Shown here one piece after another: positions 19,342 through 30,667 of a stretch of DNA of 64,000 nt. The DNA is taken from assembly GCF_021513135.1 (NCBI RefSeq), contig NZ_CP090980.1, positions 248,001 to 312,000 of the forward strand. Direction: 5' to 3'. How positions within the stretch are numbered: position 1 is the stretch's first letter; the number at the start of each line of letters is the position of its first letter. The stretch comes from Vibrio sp. SS-MA-C1-2. GTDB lineage: Bacteria > Pseudomonadota > Gammaproteobacteria > Enterobacterales > Vibrionaceae. The notes under the pieces are model-generated. The model saw only the letters and a program-made list of their open reading frames with translations. It did no database searches and was not told the DNA's origin. Position numbers and translations under genes: made by a program.

Positions 19342-19755
19342 ATGAATAATCTGATGAGTTTTGTCGGTGGTCATGTCAATAAGCTTTACCGTGTTGTTCC
19401 TTTTACTCAACTTTTTGTCGATAAAAAACCAATCATTGAGAAAGATGGCACAGTCTCGATTTACTCAAAAAATCGAGAATTAAAATTAATCATTAATAGT
19501 AAAAATAAAAATATTATTGATGCTATTTTATTTAATCTACAAAATAAGCTGCTATTTTCAACTCAAGAGGTCAATGACTATATTCGAGCATTTGAAAAAC
19601 AAGCCATTGAGTTACCGATTGAACGTGCTTTATTAATGGACGTCCCTTCAATTGGTGAGATTTACGGCTGGAAGAAATATCGCACCAATAAGGGCACCAT
19701 GACCGTCTATTTTAATCATGATGATGAGTGTGTTTCGATGCTATTAAGCCATTAA
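19342..19755 (+). CDS. hypothetical protein, 137 aa
   Basis: Soluble protein with no signal peptide, starting MNNLMSFVGGHVNKLYR and containing YGWKKYRTNKGTMTVYF near the C-terminus. I do not recognise the family. The ATG follows TTAAGGTTAAATT, an acceptable ribosome site. It stands alone between the permease and an ERIC-like element. Confidence 0.6.
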   Translation: MNNLMSFVGGHVNKLYRVVPFTQLFVDKKPIIEKDGTVSIYSKNRELKLIINSKNKNIIDAILFNLQNKLLFSTQEVNDYIRAFEKQAIELPIERALLMDVPSIGEIYGWKKYRTNKGTMTVYFNHDDECVSMLLSH

Positions 19756-19784
19756 TTCCTTTCCAAACTCAATATTGGGCAATA

Positions 19785-19912
19785 TATAACTAAAGTCATT
19801 GAAGTTGCTAGTAGGCGGCAAATGAATGAGACCCCATGAGTATCGGTGTGCTATATGATTGGGGCGAATGAGCGACACCAACAACCTAGCAACTTCAAGT
19901 AAGAAGGGATAA
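19785..19912 (+). repeat. ERIC-like element, full length
   Basis: Full copy with intact central block and right end AACTTCAAGTAAGAAGGGATA, 30 bases past the 137-aa gene and touching the next terminator hairpin. Confidence 0.85.
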
Positions 19913-19962
19913 AAAGCCTGTGAATTTTTCATTCTCTTTCTCGTTAAAACTCACAGGCTTTT
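19912..19962. terminator. bidirectional terminator after lolE
   Basis: AAAAGCCTGTGA at 19912 pairs perfectly with TCACAGGCTTTT at 19951, with a long loop; T runs leave on the minus strand. It lies 47 bases beyond the lolE stop. Confidence 0.75.
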
Positions 19963-20008
19963 ATCTCTGAATATACGGATTAAATACGGGAAAATAAACA
20001 TCCACTCA

Positions 20009-21253
20009 TTACTTAGCACTCAAAACCCTTGCTGGTTGTAATTTCGCGGCACGATTAGCCGGATACCACGTTGCTAACAGGCTTAAGACAATCGCAGTTA
20101 TCGAAACAATCGCCACATCTTGCCACATCAATAACGACGGTAGAAAATCGATAAAATAAATATCACCGGATAAAAATTGATGCCCAATCAGCTTTTCAAT
20201 AAGGCCAATAATAGAAGTCAAATTCAACGCCACTAAACAGCCAACAATCGAACCGGTAAGACTACCAACAATGCCTGACAATAAACCTTGAAAGATAAAG
20301 ATAGTTCGAATGGTTCTCGACTCAACTCCCATGGTTCTTAAAATTGCAATATCTGATGAACGATCTTTCACTGCCATCATCAAGGTTGAAACGACATTAA
20401 AACAAGCTACACCGATCACTAAAACCATCACCAAATACATAATCGTTCTAATCAGTTGAATATCTCGGTAAAGGTAACCAAATTTACCCATCCAGCTCTT
20501 TAAGTAGACATAAACCGGTAGCGTATTACCCACTTCACGAACAATACTCTGTGCATCCAAGGGATCTGAAACCTTGAGAGTCAAGCCAGAAATACCCGCC
20601 CCATAGTCGAGATACTGTTGCGCATCTTGAATAGGAATCAGTCCTAATCCATGATCGATTTGCCCACCTAAACTTAAAATCCCACTCACCTGTACACGAA
20701 TACGTTTAGGGGCTTTCAGACGGTTAGCACTATTTTTTGAGGGTATCATCAGCGTGATCCAATCCCCCTCCTTTACCGCCAAAAGGTCTGCGATGCCTTT
20801 ACCAATCACGATCTGATGTTGATTTGGTTCCAAAGTTTGCCAACGATGATTTAAGACAAAGCTGGGCACAGAACTCACTTCAGTTTCACCTTGTAAATCA
20901 ACGCCACGCACTTGAATCGCTTTTAGTTTTCCTCGCCGTTCTACCAATGCCACAAACTGAACATAAGGAGAAGCTGCTTCAACCTCTGGATGCTTCTCAA
21001 CTTTGGTGATTAATTGCTGCCAATTATCCATCGGTGCTTTTACTGCTTCTAATTCTGCTTGAGGCACCACAGATAAAACACGATCTTTGAGTTCTTTTTC
21101 AAAGCCATTCATCGCTGAAAGACCGATAATGACAACACAAACACCAAGAGCAATACCAATAATCGATGAAATTGAGATAAAAGAGACCATCTTATTTCGC
21201 TGCTTACCACGCCCAAAACGGAGCGCAATAAACAAAGATAACGGTTTAAACAT
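20009..21253 (-). CDS. lolE: lipoprotein-releasing ABC transporter permease LolE
   Basis: 414-aa inner-membrane subunit of LolCDE, which extracts outer-membrane lipoproteins and passes them to LolA. One N-terminal membrane helix is followed by a large periplasmic domain (about residues 50-265) and three C-terminal helices, ending in the FtsX-like [29 protein letters not shown] is the coupling segment facing LolD. Its ATG overlaps the lolD stop by eight bases. Confidence 0.92.
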   Translation of the reverse strand: MFKPLSLFIALRFGRGKQRNKMVSFISISSIIGIALGVCVVIIGLSAMNGFEKELKDRVLSVVPQAELEAVKAPMDNWQQLITKVEKHPEVEAASPYVQFVALVERRGKLKAIQVRGVDLQGETEVSSVPSFVLNHRWQTLEPNQHQIVIGKGIADLLAVKEGDWITLMIPSKNSANRLKAPKRIRVQVSGILSLGGQIDHGLGLIPIQDAQQYLDYGAGISGLTLKVSDPLDAQSIVREVGNTLPVYVYLKSWMGKFGYLYRDIQLIRTIMYLVMVLVIGVACFNVVSTLMMAVKDRSSDIAILRTMGVESRTIRTIFIFQGLLSGIVGSLTGSIVGCLVALNLTSIIGLIEKLIGHQFLSGDIYFIDFLPSLLMWQDVAIVSITAIVLSLLATWYPANRAAKLQPARVLSAK

Positions 21254-21989
21254 TCAAGCTCTCCTGATCGAGTTTATTGGCGTCAATCGCTTTGACTTCA
21301 ATCTCTTTTCTGCTCATCGGGTGATCATTTAACTCACCATCTAACATGTGGTACTGAGTATCCATTTTTGCGGCTAACTCAAGATCATGAGTGACCACAA
21401 GAAATGCGGTATTAAATTGCTGATTCAACTCTCGCATCAGATCATAAATCTCTAATGCCGTTTTATAGTCAAGATTGCCTGTTGGTTCATCAGCAAGAAC
21501 GAGATCAGGTTGATTCACTAATGCACGAGCGATAGCTACACGCTGGCGTTCTCCTCCTGATAACTCAGAAGGTCGGTGATCGATTCGGTGAGTTAGTCCC
21601 ACTTTTTCTAACATCTCCGTCGCCGCTTTTTTCGCTTTATTGATCGATGTGCCACCAATCAATAATGGCATCGCTACATTCTCTAATGCTGAAAAATCGG
21701 CTAAAAGATGGTGAAACTGATAAACAAAACCTAAATGTCTATTTCTCAACTTCGCTTGTTTTGATTCACTTAAAGAGAAAAGGTCTTGCCCCATAAATGA
21801 AACACTACCTTGAGTTGGCTGATCTAATGCTCCTAATAAATGTAATAATGTACTTTTCCCTGACCCTGATGAGCCAACAATGGCAACCAACTCTCCACTT
21901 TCTATTTTAAAATCAACCCCTTTTAAAACATCTGTATCCAGTTTATCTTCGGTGTATTTCTTATGGAGGTTTTGACAAGAGAGTAACAT
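21246..21989 (-). CDS. lolD: lipoprotein-releasing system ATP-binding protein LolD
   Basis: ATPase of LolCDE. Walker [11 protein letters not shown]-loop [10 protein letters not shown] (the LolD-specific stretch), signature LSGGERQ, Walker [13 protein letters not shown] and the switch His in VVTHD are all intact. The start at 21989 gives [12 protein letters not shown] and 247 aa, near family length. The frame also opens with an ATG at 22055 that overlaps the lolC stop, which would add 22 unusual residues; that is less likely but would couple translation. Confidence 0.92.
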   Translation of the reverse strand: MLLSCQNLHKKYTEDKLDTDVLKGVDFKIESGELVAIVGSSGSGKSTLLHLLGALDQPTQGSVSFMGQDLFSLSESKQAKLRNRHLGFVYQFHHLLADFSALENVAMPLLIGGTSINKAKKAATEMLEKVGLTHRIDHRPSELSGGERQRVAIARALVNQPDLVLADEPTGNLDYKTALEIYDLMRELNQQFNTAFLVVTHDLELAAKMDTQYHMLDGELNDHPMSRKEIEVKAIDANKLDQESLNV

Positions 21990-22047
21990 AATTGGGTTTT
22001 CCGTAGTCAGATGAACAGCTGATGGGCTCTCAGAACATGCGCTATTT

Positions 22048-23250
22048 TTATTCATAACGTAAAGCCTCAGCAGGTGCAGCAGAGGCTGCTCGATAAGATG
22101 GATATAACGTCGCTAAAACAGTAAGACAAAGCGCTAATAAAACCACAAAAAGAACTTGTGAGTATTCAATAACAACCGGTAAAGAACCACCTAAAAGTAA
22201 CTGTTCAGCGCCAAAAAAACTAATAATCGGATTGATATTACTGGCAATGACGATACCAAATATTCCACCAATAATGGCCCCAATCACCCCGCTACTCGCC
22301 CCTTGAATAATAAAGATCATCATGATCTGTTTAGACGTCATTCCTTGGGTTTTTAAAATAGCGACTTCCCCTTGTTTCTCCATCACCACCATAATCAGTG
22401 ATGAAATAATATTAAACGCAGCCACCGTTACAATCAGTCCCAGCATAATGCCCATCATATTTCGTTCCATTTTAACCGCTTGGAACAGCTCTCCTTTTTG
22501 TTCACGCCAATCTTTAATTGAATAATCAGGTAATTCAGCGCGTAACGAAGAAACAGCAAAAGGATCACTAAAGAAAAGCCGCCAGCCTGTTGCATGATTA
22601 ATGGGGTATTGCAGTAAACGGCCTGCATCAGCAAGATTAACAAAGGTATAAGTGCCATCAATATCTGTACCACTACTGTAAATACCACTGACAGTAAAAT
22701 TTCGCTGATTCGGGATACGGCCAATTGGCGTATATTGCGTCGCACTGGTCACCATCAAACGAATCTTATCACCAACCGAAACATTTAATTTATTGGCGAG
22801 AAGCTGACCAATAACAATATGATATTTGCCTGCTTGTAACTGAGAAAGTTCACCCACCAGCATATGTTGAGCAATAGGATCATCACTGCCATTAATGCCC
22901 ACCATAATTCCAGCCCCTAAAGCATTTGAACTTTGATAAATCGCCTCTTCTTGAGTGACCGGATCGACGTTGGTGACATCAGGTAGCGCTAAAAGATTTT
23001 GCGGGGCAGATTGAGTGTAATCTATTTTTTGGTCTGACGATTGGTTGACAATCGCTTGAGGGATAACCTCTAACATTCGGCCTTTTAACTGGTCTTCAAA
23101 ACCATTCATCACCGATAAAACTGTAATGAGTGCAATCACACCAATGGTAATACCTGCGGTTGATAGATAAGAGACAAAGCGACTAAATGGGTCATTTGAA
23201 CGCCCTTTTAAATACCGTAAACCAATAAACCCAGAAACTGGATGAAACAT
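22048..23250 (-). CDS. lolC: lipoprotein-releasing ABC transporter permease LolC
   Basis: 400-aa paralogue of LolE in the same complex; in E. coli LolC is the subunit that docks LolA. It has an N-terminal helix, a periplasmic domain including the FRFYS-like region (here [21 protein letters not shown]), the coupling sequence [15 protein letters not shown] and a C-terminal [18 protein letters not shown]. First gene of lolCDE, divergent from mfd. Confidence 0.92.
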   Translation of the reverse strand: MFHPVSGFIGLRYLKGRSNDPFSRFVSYLSTAGITIGVIALITVLSVMNGFEDQLKGRMLEVIPQAIVNQSSDQKIDYTQSAPQNLLALPDVTNVDPVTQEEAIYQSSNALGAGIMVGINGSDDPIAQHMLVGELSQLQAGKYHIVIGQLLANKLNVSVGDKIRLMVTSATQYTPIGRIPNQRNFTVSGIYSSGTDIDGTYTFVNLADAGRLLQYPINHATGWRLFFSDPFAVSSLRAELPDYSIKDWREQKGELFQAVKMERNMMGIMLGLIVTVAAFNIISSLIMVVMEKQGEVAILKTQGMTSKQIMMIFIIQGASSGVIGAIIGGIFGIVIASNINPIISFFGAEQLLLGGSLPVVIEYSQVLFVVLLALCLTVLATLYPSYRAASAAPAEALRYE

Positions 23251-23584
23251 GTTGAAGATAATCCCTAAAATAACAGTTCAATAATCGATTACAACGAATC
23301 GGATTATTAAGATTCGATTAGAATACATGGAATTGCATCAATCGGGTAGTTTTAGTATCGTAATATTCACATCAATGTATGCTTTCATTACTATAATTAA
23401 TAGATTGAGAATACCTATTGATGTTTCAATCTAATGATCCTTTGACTTAATATTCAGCTCCCAAGTAAACATCAAGAGCAGTCAAAGCTAAATTGCTCAA
23501 AATAAATGAAAAAAACGATCTACGCTTGCTGATAACGCAGCAATGGATAATAATTAGCTCACGAACCAGATATATAGTGAAATT
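23251..23584. promoter_or_regulatory. divergent promoter region lolC / mfd
   Basis: A 334-base gap between divergent genes. It must carry promoters for both; I see AT-rich stretches but no clear operator, hairpin or ERIC copy. Confidence 0.4.
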
Positions 23585-26500
23585 ATGGAACCTAAAGCTT
23601 TAGTTAAATTGCCATTATCAACGGATGCAGGAAAAATCACCTTTGTCGGTAATGTCTCACAATCAGCCCTTGCTCTCTCTATTGCTGATGCCGCCAATCA
23701 GCACACTAATATGTTGTTAACCATTGTTGAAGACAATCAGACGGCAATTAAACTAGAGCGACAAATTTCACAATTTACCGATCTTGATGTCACTATCTTT
23801 CCTGATCGAGAGACACTGCCTTATGATAGCTTTTCTCCGCATCAAGATATTACTTCCGATCGTTTAAAAGCGCTTTATCAATTGCCAAGTCAAAAAAGAG
23901 GTGTCTTACTCGTCCCTGTCAGTACACTACTCCATAAATTGGCACCGGCATCTTATATTCACAAACATGCGTTAGTCATAAAAACCAACCAACTGCTCTC
24001 TCAACAAAAACTACGTAATCAACTGGAAACAGCGGGATATCGTCATGTTGAGCAAGTGCTTTCTCATGGTGAGTACGCCAGCCGTGGTTCCTTACTTGAC
24101 CTCTATCCAATGGGCAGTAAAACACCACTAAGAATTGATTTTTTTGATGATGAAATTGATTCCATACGAGGTTTTGATCCTGATAGCCAACGTTCAACAG
24201 AGACAATAGAACAAATCAGTCTGCTTCCTGCTCATGAGTTTCCAACGGATGACCAAGGTATTGAGCAGTTTAGAGTTCACTGGCGAGAACAATTTGAAGC
24301 AAATAAAGAACCAGACTCTATCTATCAACAAGTCTCTAAAAAAGTGTGGCCAGCAGGTATAGAATATTGGTTACCGCTCTTTTTTGAACAGACTGAAACA
24401 CTCTTTGATTATCTGCCAGATAATGCTCTTGTTGCAACTGTCGGTCATATCGAAGCATCGATGGACCATTTTTTAAATGATACCGTTGATCGCTATGAAC
24501 AACGCCGTCGAGATAAACTACGTCCATTATTAGCACCCAATCAACTCTGGTTAGCTAAGGATCAATTATATAGCGAGCTAAAACAGTGGCCACAAATTCG
24601 TTTTCGTGCCGAACAAGAACCGGCAGGAAGAATTAATCCACCATTTACAGCGCTTCCTGATGTAACAATTAACAATAAACTCAAAGAGCCTCTGGTTTCA
24701 CTTCGTCAATTCTATGAGTCTTTTACAAGCAAAGTCATTTTCTCAGTTGAATCAGAAGGTCGAAGAGAAGCACTGCTTGATCTGCTTAAACCGCTAAAAC
24801 TTAAGCCCACTGTTTGTGATAGCCTAAATCAAGCGTTAAACCATAAAAATCGTTTTAACTTGGTTATCGGCGCCAGTGAATATGGCTTTATCTACGGTAA
24901 TCAAGGTAGTAACAATTCAAATCAAGAGAACAACACGGATAGTCAGTTTGCCTTTATTTGTGAGAGTGATCTCTTTGGTGAAAGTGTCGTTCGCCAGCAG
25001 CGTCGCGATGATAAAAAAACCATCAGCTCTGATACGGTTATTCGTAACCTTGCCGAACTAAAACCAGGACAGCCTGTCGTCCATATCGATCATGGTATTG
25101 GTCGCTATATCGGTTTACAAACTATTGATGCAGCAGGAATGTGTGCTGAATATGTGACACTAGAGTATAAAGATGGCGCAAAGCTTTATGTGCCGGTCAC
25201 TGCACTTCATCTTATCGGTCGTTATTCAGGGGGGGCAGAAGAGACCGCGCCTCTTCATAAGCTCGGTGGTGAAGCATGGACAAAGGCTCGTCGAAAAGCG
25301 GCAGAAAAAGTTCGTGATGTTGCCGCTGAATTATTAGATGTTTATGCTAAACGTGCCATTAAAAAAGGCTTTAAATTTACATTAGATCACGACTCTTATC
25401 GTCAATTCACTGCCGAATTCCCATTTGAAGAGACACCCGATCAAGCATTGGCGATAAATTCTGTTCTGTCAGATATGTGTCAACCTAAAGCAATGGATCG
25501 ACTTGTTTGTGGTGATGTTGGTTTTGGTAAGACCGAGGTCGCGATGCGTGCTGCCTTTTTAGCTATCGATAACAACAAACAAGTGGCTATTTTAGTGCCA
25601 ACAACTCTATTAGCTCAGCAGCATTTTGAAAACTTCCGTGATCGCTTTGCAAATTTACCGATTCGAGTTGAAGTGCTATCTCGTTTTAAATCGGCCAAAG
25701 AGCAGAAGCAAATACTACAAGATAGCCTTGACGGTAAAGTCGATATTTTAATTGGTACGCATAAGTTACTGCAATCTGAAATTAAATTTAATGACCTTGG
25801 TTTATTGGTTGTCGATGAAGAGCATCGTTTTGGCGTTCGTCAAAAAGAGAAGATAAAATCGATGCGTGCAGATGTGGATATTCTAACGTTAACAGCGACA
25901 CCCATTCCAAGAACATTGAATATGGCAATGAGTGGAATGCGTGACCTTTCGATTATTGCCAGCCCCCGCTCGCCGCTTAGCCATTAAAACCTTTGTAAGA
26001 GAGAAAGATGAAGCGGTGACCCGTGAAGCTATCCTGCGTGAAGTGATGCGTGGCGGTCAAGTCTACTTCTTACACAACCAAGTCGATACGATTGATAAAG
26101 TTGCCGAGGATATCGCTAAGTTAGTTCCTGAAGCGCGAGTCACCGTGGCCCATGGTCAGATGCGTGAAAGAGAATTAGAAAGAGTGATGAGTGATTTCTA
26201 CCACCAACGTTTTAATATCTTAGTCTGTACGACCATTATTGAAACGGGAATAGACGTCCCAACGGCGAATACGATTATTATGGACCGTGCGGATCGCTTA
26301 GGTTTAGCTCAATTACACCAATTACGTGGTCGTGTTGGTCGTTCTCATCATCAAGCTTATGCATATCTATTAACACCAAATCAGAAAGCGATGAGTAAAG
26401 ATGCGGTTAAACGCCTTGATGCGATTGCCTCTTTAGAAGATTTAGGGGCAGGCTTTACTCTAGCAACACACGATTTAGAGATCCGTGGTGCCGGTGAATT

Positions 26501-27077
26501 ATTGGGAGATGGCCAAAGTGGTCAAATCCAAACCATTGGTTTTACTCTCTACATGGAGATGCTAGAACAAGCGGTAGACGCGCTAAAAGAAGGAAAAGAG
26601 CCAGCATTGGATGATCTGCTAAAAGAGAAAACAGAAGTGGACTTACATGTTCCAGCTCTACTGCCTGAAGATTACATTCCCGATGTTAATACTCGCTTGT
26701 CACTTTATAAACGTATCGCAAGTTGTAAAGATCAAACTGAACTGCAAGAATTGAAAGTAGAACTGATTGATCGCTTTGGTTTATTGCCGGATTCAAGCTT
26801 AAATCTCATCAATAATAATAAAATTAAGTTATTGGCGAGTAAGATAGGCGTCAAGAAACTAGAGGCTGGAGATAAAGGTGGTTACATCGATTTCCAACAA
26901 GATGCCGCTATCGATCCGATGTTTATGGTTCAGTTGCTGCAAAAGCAGCCAAACAAGTTCCAAATGTCAGGCCCAAGTAAACTAAAATTCCTACAACCTT
27001 TAGTTGATCGTCGAGATCGATTAGAATTTGTTGAGAAGCTTTTAACCCAGTTTAAAGATAATATGTTAGCAGCCTAA
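23585..27077 (+). pseudogene. mfd: transcription-repair coupling factor Mfd, one frameshift
   Basis: DNA translocase that removes stalled RNA polymerase and recruits UvrA; about 1164 aa if restored. The N-terminal UvrB-like part, the RNA-polymerase-interacting region (VVHIDHGIGRYIGLQ), Walker A GDVGFGKTE, DEEH box and the second motor domain (GRVGRSHHQAYAYLL) are all present. The first frame stops at 25987 after IIASPRSPLSH. In the other frame the sequence continues PARRLAIKTFV, so the family motif PPARRLA is cut within a run of five C. Loss of two C restores both prolines. All motifs beyond the break are intact, so a consensus error is likely. Confidence 0.9.
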
Positions 27078-27109
27078 TTGGTTACTATCTGTAAATGGAG
27101 CAACCCCCT

Positions 27110-28078
27110 TTGAAGAAATTAGTCTTTTTATTACTATTTTTTGTCAGTATTCCGAGTTTCGCTGCACGTCAGTTTGATGTTGAAGTTATTCTCTTTGAAC
27201 GCAATCAGTCACCAGATACGCTTTCTGAGCAGTGGCCAGAGCATGTCGCCGCTATTGATTACAGTCAAGCACATACAACAGATGATGAAGTTTACCTTGA
27301 AGAAAAAGGGGTAACTCTGCTTGATCCAAGTGAGTATCAGTTAAATGAGCAGTATCAAACACTAGAAAAACATGCTGGCTTCAAACCGATGCTGCATGTT
27401 GCTTGGCGTCAAGGTGATGAACCTGAAGCAAACTCCCCTGTTTTTAAATTTGCATTAGGGAACGATTTTTCAGATCAATTTAATCCTGATGGTACCGTTA
27501 TCTCTGAGCAAGATGATAATGTGAACAAGTCAGCTGAAGTCATCACGCCATCGACGACATTAAATGATGCTTCCACATCTGATGACGACAGTACAGAACT
27601 AGCGGTTAATCCCGCATTAAAAGAGTTAGAAGGGACAATTCAAGTGTATGTCCAACACTACCTTTTTGTTAATGCCGATTTTAACCTTCATCAACCAAGT
27701 GAAAAACAGACGATTATTGGTTCGACTATCTTAGATAATACAGCACCAAATACGACGGCTGAAGAAGGGAGCAATGAAGATTTAGCACCCGTTTCTACCA
27801 TTTCTGACACTGATGCCGCTGTTGTTACAGACAATATGGATAATACAAACTCAAATACAGTCGCGGTTGGTACTCTGCAACAGATTGAAAATCAGTATAA
27901 AACGGAAACCTTCTTAAAATCATTTAAGTTTAAACAAAATCAACGCATGCGTAGTTCAGAAACACATTACCTTGATAATCCATTAATTGGGATGATTATT
28001 CAAGTTCGTAAAGTAGATGAAGAAAAAGTCGATCAAACAGACACTGCGGCAGCGAAAACGACTACAATCAACAACTAA
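27110..28078 (+). CDS. csiV: CsiV-type peptidoglycan-binding / LpoA-like activator
   Basis: Periplasmic protein that in Vibrio cholerae activates PBP1A. The signal peptide is MKKLVFLLLFFVSIPSFA, followed by RQFDVEVILFERN, the conserved CsiV start. A variable, acidic central region precedes the C-terminal FKFKQNQRMRSSETHYLDNPLIGMIIQVRK. I prefer TTG at 27110: GGAG lies nine bases before it. The in-frame ATG at 27095 has no ribosome site and would put five non-signal residues in front. It follows mfd by 32 bases, the vibrio arrangement. Confidence 0.82.
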   Translation: MKKLVFLLLFFVSIPSFAARQFDVEVILFERNQSPDTLSEQWPEHVAAIDYSQAHTTDDEVYLEEKGVTLLDPSEYQLNEQYQTLEKHAGFKPMLHVAWRQGDEPEANSPVFKFALGNDFSDQFNPDGTVISEQDDNVNKSAEVITPSTTLNDASTSDDDSTELAVNPALKELEGTIQVYVQHYLFVNADFNLHQPSEKQTIIGSTILDNTAPNTTAEEGSNEDLAPVSTISDTDAAVVTDNMDNTNSNTVAVGTLQQIENQYKTETFLKSFKFKQNQRMRSSETHYLDNPLIGMIIQVRKVDEEKVDQTDTAAAKTTTINN

Positions 28079-28117
28079 GCACCGTAGTATTGCACTAAAC
28101 ATTGAAGCCATATGGCA

Positions 28118-28172
28118 ACGTCACTGAATGTAGTGAAAATAAGTTAACTCTATTTACATCATTCAGTGACGT
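28118..28172. repeat. 13-bp perfect inverted repeat after csiV
   Basis: ACGTCACTGAATG at 28118-28130 pairs perfectly with 28160-28172 across a 29-base loop. No T run follows, so it could be a 3' stabilising hairpin or a factor-dependent stop. Confidence 0.5.
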
Positions 28173-28198
28173 CACTAACCGATAAAATATTCAGCTCG

Positions 28199-28323
28199 GT
28201 ACCCTTCTTACTTGAAGCTGCTAGGTTGTTGACGGCGTCATTCGCCCCAATCATATAGAACATCTATACTCATGGGGTTCATTCACTTGTCGCCTACTAA
28301 CAACGCCAATGACTTTGGGTATG
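28199..28323 (-). repeat. ERIC-like element, full length, reverse orientation
   Basis: Reverse-complement copy running from ACCCTTCTTACTTGAAG to CCAATGACTTTGGGTAT, between csiV and the convergent small gene at 28367. Confidence 0.85.
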
Positions 28324-28366
28324 GATGTAACGCTTAAATGTCAGCTTTAATACCCCATTTTTTATA

Positions 28367-28612
28367 TTAAATTTTAGTTAAAGCCACGCCCAACATATCA
28401 CTGACTTGTTGCAACTGTTCCGCGTTATCTAACGTCATGTTCCACTTTACTGATCCTGTATCTGCACTAATAATATTAACCCCTGAATTCTCGTCTGACA
28501 GCAAGGTTAAATCATCAGGTTGAGCTTGAAGTGTCACTCGACCCACAGGCAATTTTATCACCAACTCGTAAGGGGTCATGATCAATTTTCCAAAAGAGAA
28601 TGTAATCACCAT
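28367..28612 (-). CDS. small hypothetical protein, DUF3389-like
   Basis: 81-aa soluble protein, MVITFSFGKLIMTPYELVIKL at the start, ending MLGVALTKI, predominantly beta. It resembles what I recall of DUF3389, a vibrio family of unknown function, but I am not certain. It begins two bases after the thioesterase stop, so the two are almost surely cotranscribed; a GGGGAC ribosome site overlaps the end of the upstream gene. Confidence 0.6.
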   Translation of the reverse strand: MVITFSFGKLIMTPYELVIKLPVGRVTLQAQPDDLTLLSDENSGVNIISADTGSVKWNMTLDNAEQLQQVSDMLGVALTKI

Positions 28613-28614
28613 AA

Positions 28615-29061
28615 TTAACGTCCCCCCTCTAAATCTCGCTTGTGACGAAGAACAGAAACCGTTAAACGTTGAATTGAGATTAAACGTTCTCTCTCATCGG
28701 TAATTTCAATTTGCCAAACTTGGGTTGTCGCACCGATATGCAACGGTGAGGCTTTTCCTATCACCGTACCAGAACGAACAGCACGAATATGGTTGGCATT
28801 AATATCTAACCCAACGCAATAATAATCATCACTAACAGAGAGATGGGCAGCGACAGAACCTAATGTTTCAGCCAGAACCACAGAAGCTCCACCGTGTAAC
28901 ATACCTAGAGGTTGATGAGTAATCGACTTTACGGGCATGGTTGCAGTAACATAATTGTCACCTAACTCAGTGAATTCAATTTCAATATGTTCTACTAACG
29001 TATTTTCTGACATCTTATTTAACTGTTCAAGAGTTGCTTGTTTTTTCCAAATATTAGCCAT
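28615..29061 (-). CDS. hotdog-fold acyl-CoA thioesterase (MenI/PaaI type)
   Basis: 148-aa hotdog thioesterase. The active-site stretch LGMLHGGASVVLAETLGS carries the catalytic Glu of the YdiI/MenI (1,4-dihydroxy-2-naphthoyl-CoA hydrolase) subgroup. GLDINANHIRAVRSG and IGKASPLHIGATTQVW also fit. I placed the start at ATG 29061, with GGAG nine bases upstream; the frame extends to a TTG at 29076 that overlaps this ribosome site. The physiological acyl-CoA could be from menaquinone synthesis or another pathway. Confidence 0.82.
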   Translation of the reverse strand: MANIWKKQATLEQLNKMSENTLVEHIEIEFTELGDNYVTATMPVKSITHQPLGMLHGGASVVLAETLGSVAAHLSVSDDYYCVGLDINANHIRAVRSGTVIGKASPLHIGATTQVWQIEITDERERLISIQRLTVSVLRHKRDLEGGR

Positions 29062-29179
29062 TACAATCTGCTCCAATCTGTTTTTATTTTTCTATTATAC
29101 CGACAAGAAGAATAGTTATCTTACGATGCTATAAAATAAATCACCTTATTGACTTAACCCTGAATAATATAATCAATTT

Positions 29180-29306
29180 ATATCCTTCTTACTTGAAATC
29201 GCTAGGTTGCTGGCTGCTCTTGTTCGCCTCAATCATATAGTACACCTATACTCACGGGACTTCACTTACTCGCCGCCTACTAGCAACGCCAATTACTTTT
29301 GGTATA
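29180..29306 (-). repeat. ERIC-like element, full length, reverse orientation
   Basis: Reverse copy from TATCCTTCTTACTTGAAAT to CAATTACTTTTGGTATA. It occupies the middle of the 350-base gap between the divergent thioesterase and HAD genes. Confidence 0.85.
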
Positions 29307-29411
29307 AAAATTTGATTTATTTCCTTTCTCCACTCGCTTTCTTAACCTTTTTGTTTTTAAATAGTAGTAATCAAAATATTTAATTTTTTATAAAAAATAG
29401 GTATATCCACG

Positions 29412-30221
29412 ATGTATAAGCTAATTGCACTTGATCTAGATGGTACGTTATTAAATAACGAGAAAAAAATTACAGAACGAAATCAACATGCTATCGCGGC
29501 AGCAAGAGCCATGGGTGTAACCGTTATTTTAGCTTCCGGTCGTCCTTTAGAAGGTATGGCACCATATTTAGAGCAACTTGGCATGAATAGCGAAAATGAT
29601 TATGTATTGAGCTTCAACGGTTCACGTGTTCAACGAGTCAGTGATCTGTCAGTGATTCGTCAAGAAATATTAACAGGACTTGATGCAAAGCGTATTGCCA
29701 ATAAAGCACAAGAGCTCGGTGTTAATGTGCAAGCTTTCACCCCTGAAGATGGCCTAATTACTCCAGCACACAGCGAATATACTCAACACGAAGCAGATAT
29801 TAATGGTATCGATATTACTTTAAAGGATTTCTCTACCTTAAGTAATGAGCAAGAAGTTATAAAAACCATGATGATTGATTCGCCTGATTTATTATCTAAA
29901 GCGATAGAGCAACTTCCAGAAGGTTTTTATCAAGACTACACCATCGTGCAAAGTGCACCTTTCTTTTTAGAGTTTCTTAATCCAAACAGTGATAAAGGTG
30001 TCGGTGTTAAAGCTTTAGCCGACCATTTAGGCATTGATGCGAGTGAAGTGATCTGTATGGGTGATGCGGAAAATGACCATCACATGCTTGAGTATGCAGG
30101 CTTAGCCGTTGCAATGGGCAATGCAACCCCAGAAACAAAAGCTCTTGCCGATCATATTACTGATGACAATGAAAATAGTGGTGTTGGAAAAGCGATTGAG
30201 AAGTTTGTCACCAATATTTAA
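29412..30221 (+). CDS. HAD-superfamily phosphatase, Cof type (YidA-like)
   Basis: 269-aa sugar-phosphate phosphatase of the Cof subfamily. Motif I is LDLDGTLL (Asp8 nucleophile, Asp10), motif II has ILASGRP, and the Mg-binding motif IV is CMGDAENDHHML; the C2 cap spans about residues 85-190. E. coli YidA has the same length and acts on several sugar phosphates in vitro. Single gene with a terminator. Confidence 0.88.
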   Translation: MYKLIALDLDGTLLNNEKKITERNQHAIAAARAMGVTVILASGRPLEGMAPYLEQLGMNSENDYVLSFNGSRVQRVSDLSVIRQEILTGLDAKRIANKAQELGVNVQAFTPEDGLITPAHSEYTQHEADINGIDITLKDFSTLSNEQEVIKTMMIDSPDLLSKAIEQLPEGFYQDYTIVQSAPFFLEFLNPNSDKGVGVKALADHLGIDASEVICMGDAENDHHMLEYAGLAVAMGNATPETKALADHITDDNENSGVGKAIEKFVTNI

Positions 30222-30246
30222 TAAATTCAAAAACTGAAAAAAAAAT

Positions 30247-30273
30247 AGCAATCTAAATAGATTGCTGTTTTTT
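30247..30273 (+). terminator. rho-independent terminator
   Basis: AGCAATCTA pairs with TAGATTGCT, then GTTTTTT, 25 bases after the HAD gene. Confidence 0.85.
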
Positions 30274-30540
30274 ATTTCATATATATTTTTCTAGAAAGAT
30301 AAAATGAAAACACGATATCTTATCTCAACGTTAATTTTTAAAATTAAATAGCTTACTTTTCAGACAGAAATAAATAATATATAAATTTATTTTGTCAAAA
30401 CTTGATTTATATGAATTATACATCATACTGAATAGAGTGTAACAAGGTAGCTTGCCTTATAAAATAATAAGCTCGAAATATGCGAAGGAATGCATGCGAC
30501 TCCTCGCCGAATAATGCTCAATAGGTTTTGTAATATTTTA

Positions 30541-30617
30541 TCTACCTAAAATAATTGGAGTTACTTGTCGGCACACGAATAAAGCCAACAACCTAGCATC
30601 TTCAAGTATAAAGGTTA
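30541..30617 (+). repeat. ERIC-like element, short and diverged
   Basis: Short form lacking the central block: TACCTAAAATAATTGGAGTT ... CCAACAACCTAGCATCTTCAAG. It sits in the 647-base gap before fadD. The rest of that gap is AT-rich, with an inverted repeat at 30634-30667 and no recognisable gene. Confidence 0.7.
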
Positions 30618-30633
30618 CAGATTGAGCTTTCTT

Positions 30634-30667
30634 AGCAACAATAATCAACCCATTGTTTATTGTTGCT
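30634..30667. repeat. 11-bp inverted repeat upstream of fadD
   Basis: AGCAACAATAA at 30634-30644 pairs with TTATTGTTGCT at 30657-30667. It is not followed by a strong T run; role unknown. Confidence 0.45.

Noticed and set aside
23585-27077. Programmed +1 frameshift in mfd at the C run
   Set aside because: A +1 shift would drop one Pro of the conserved PPARRLA motif, while restoring two C fits exactly, and no mfd recoding is known. Homopolymer undercall is the better reading.
30420-30540. Possible small RNA or gene fragment in the fadD upstream gap
   Set aside because: No promoter-terminator pair, no ORF and no similarity I recognise.
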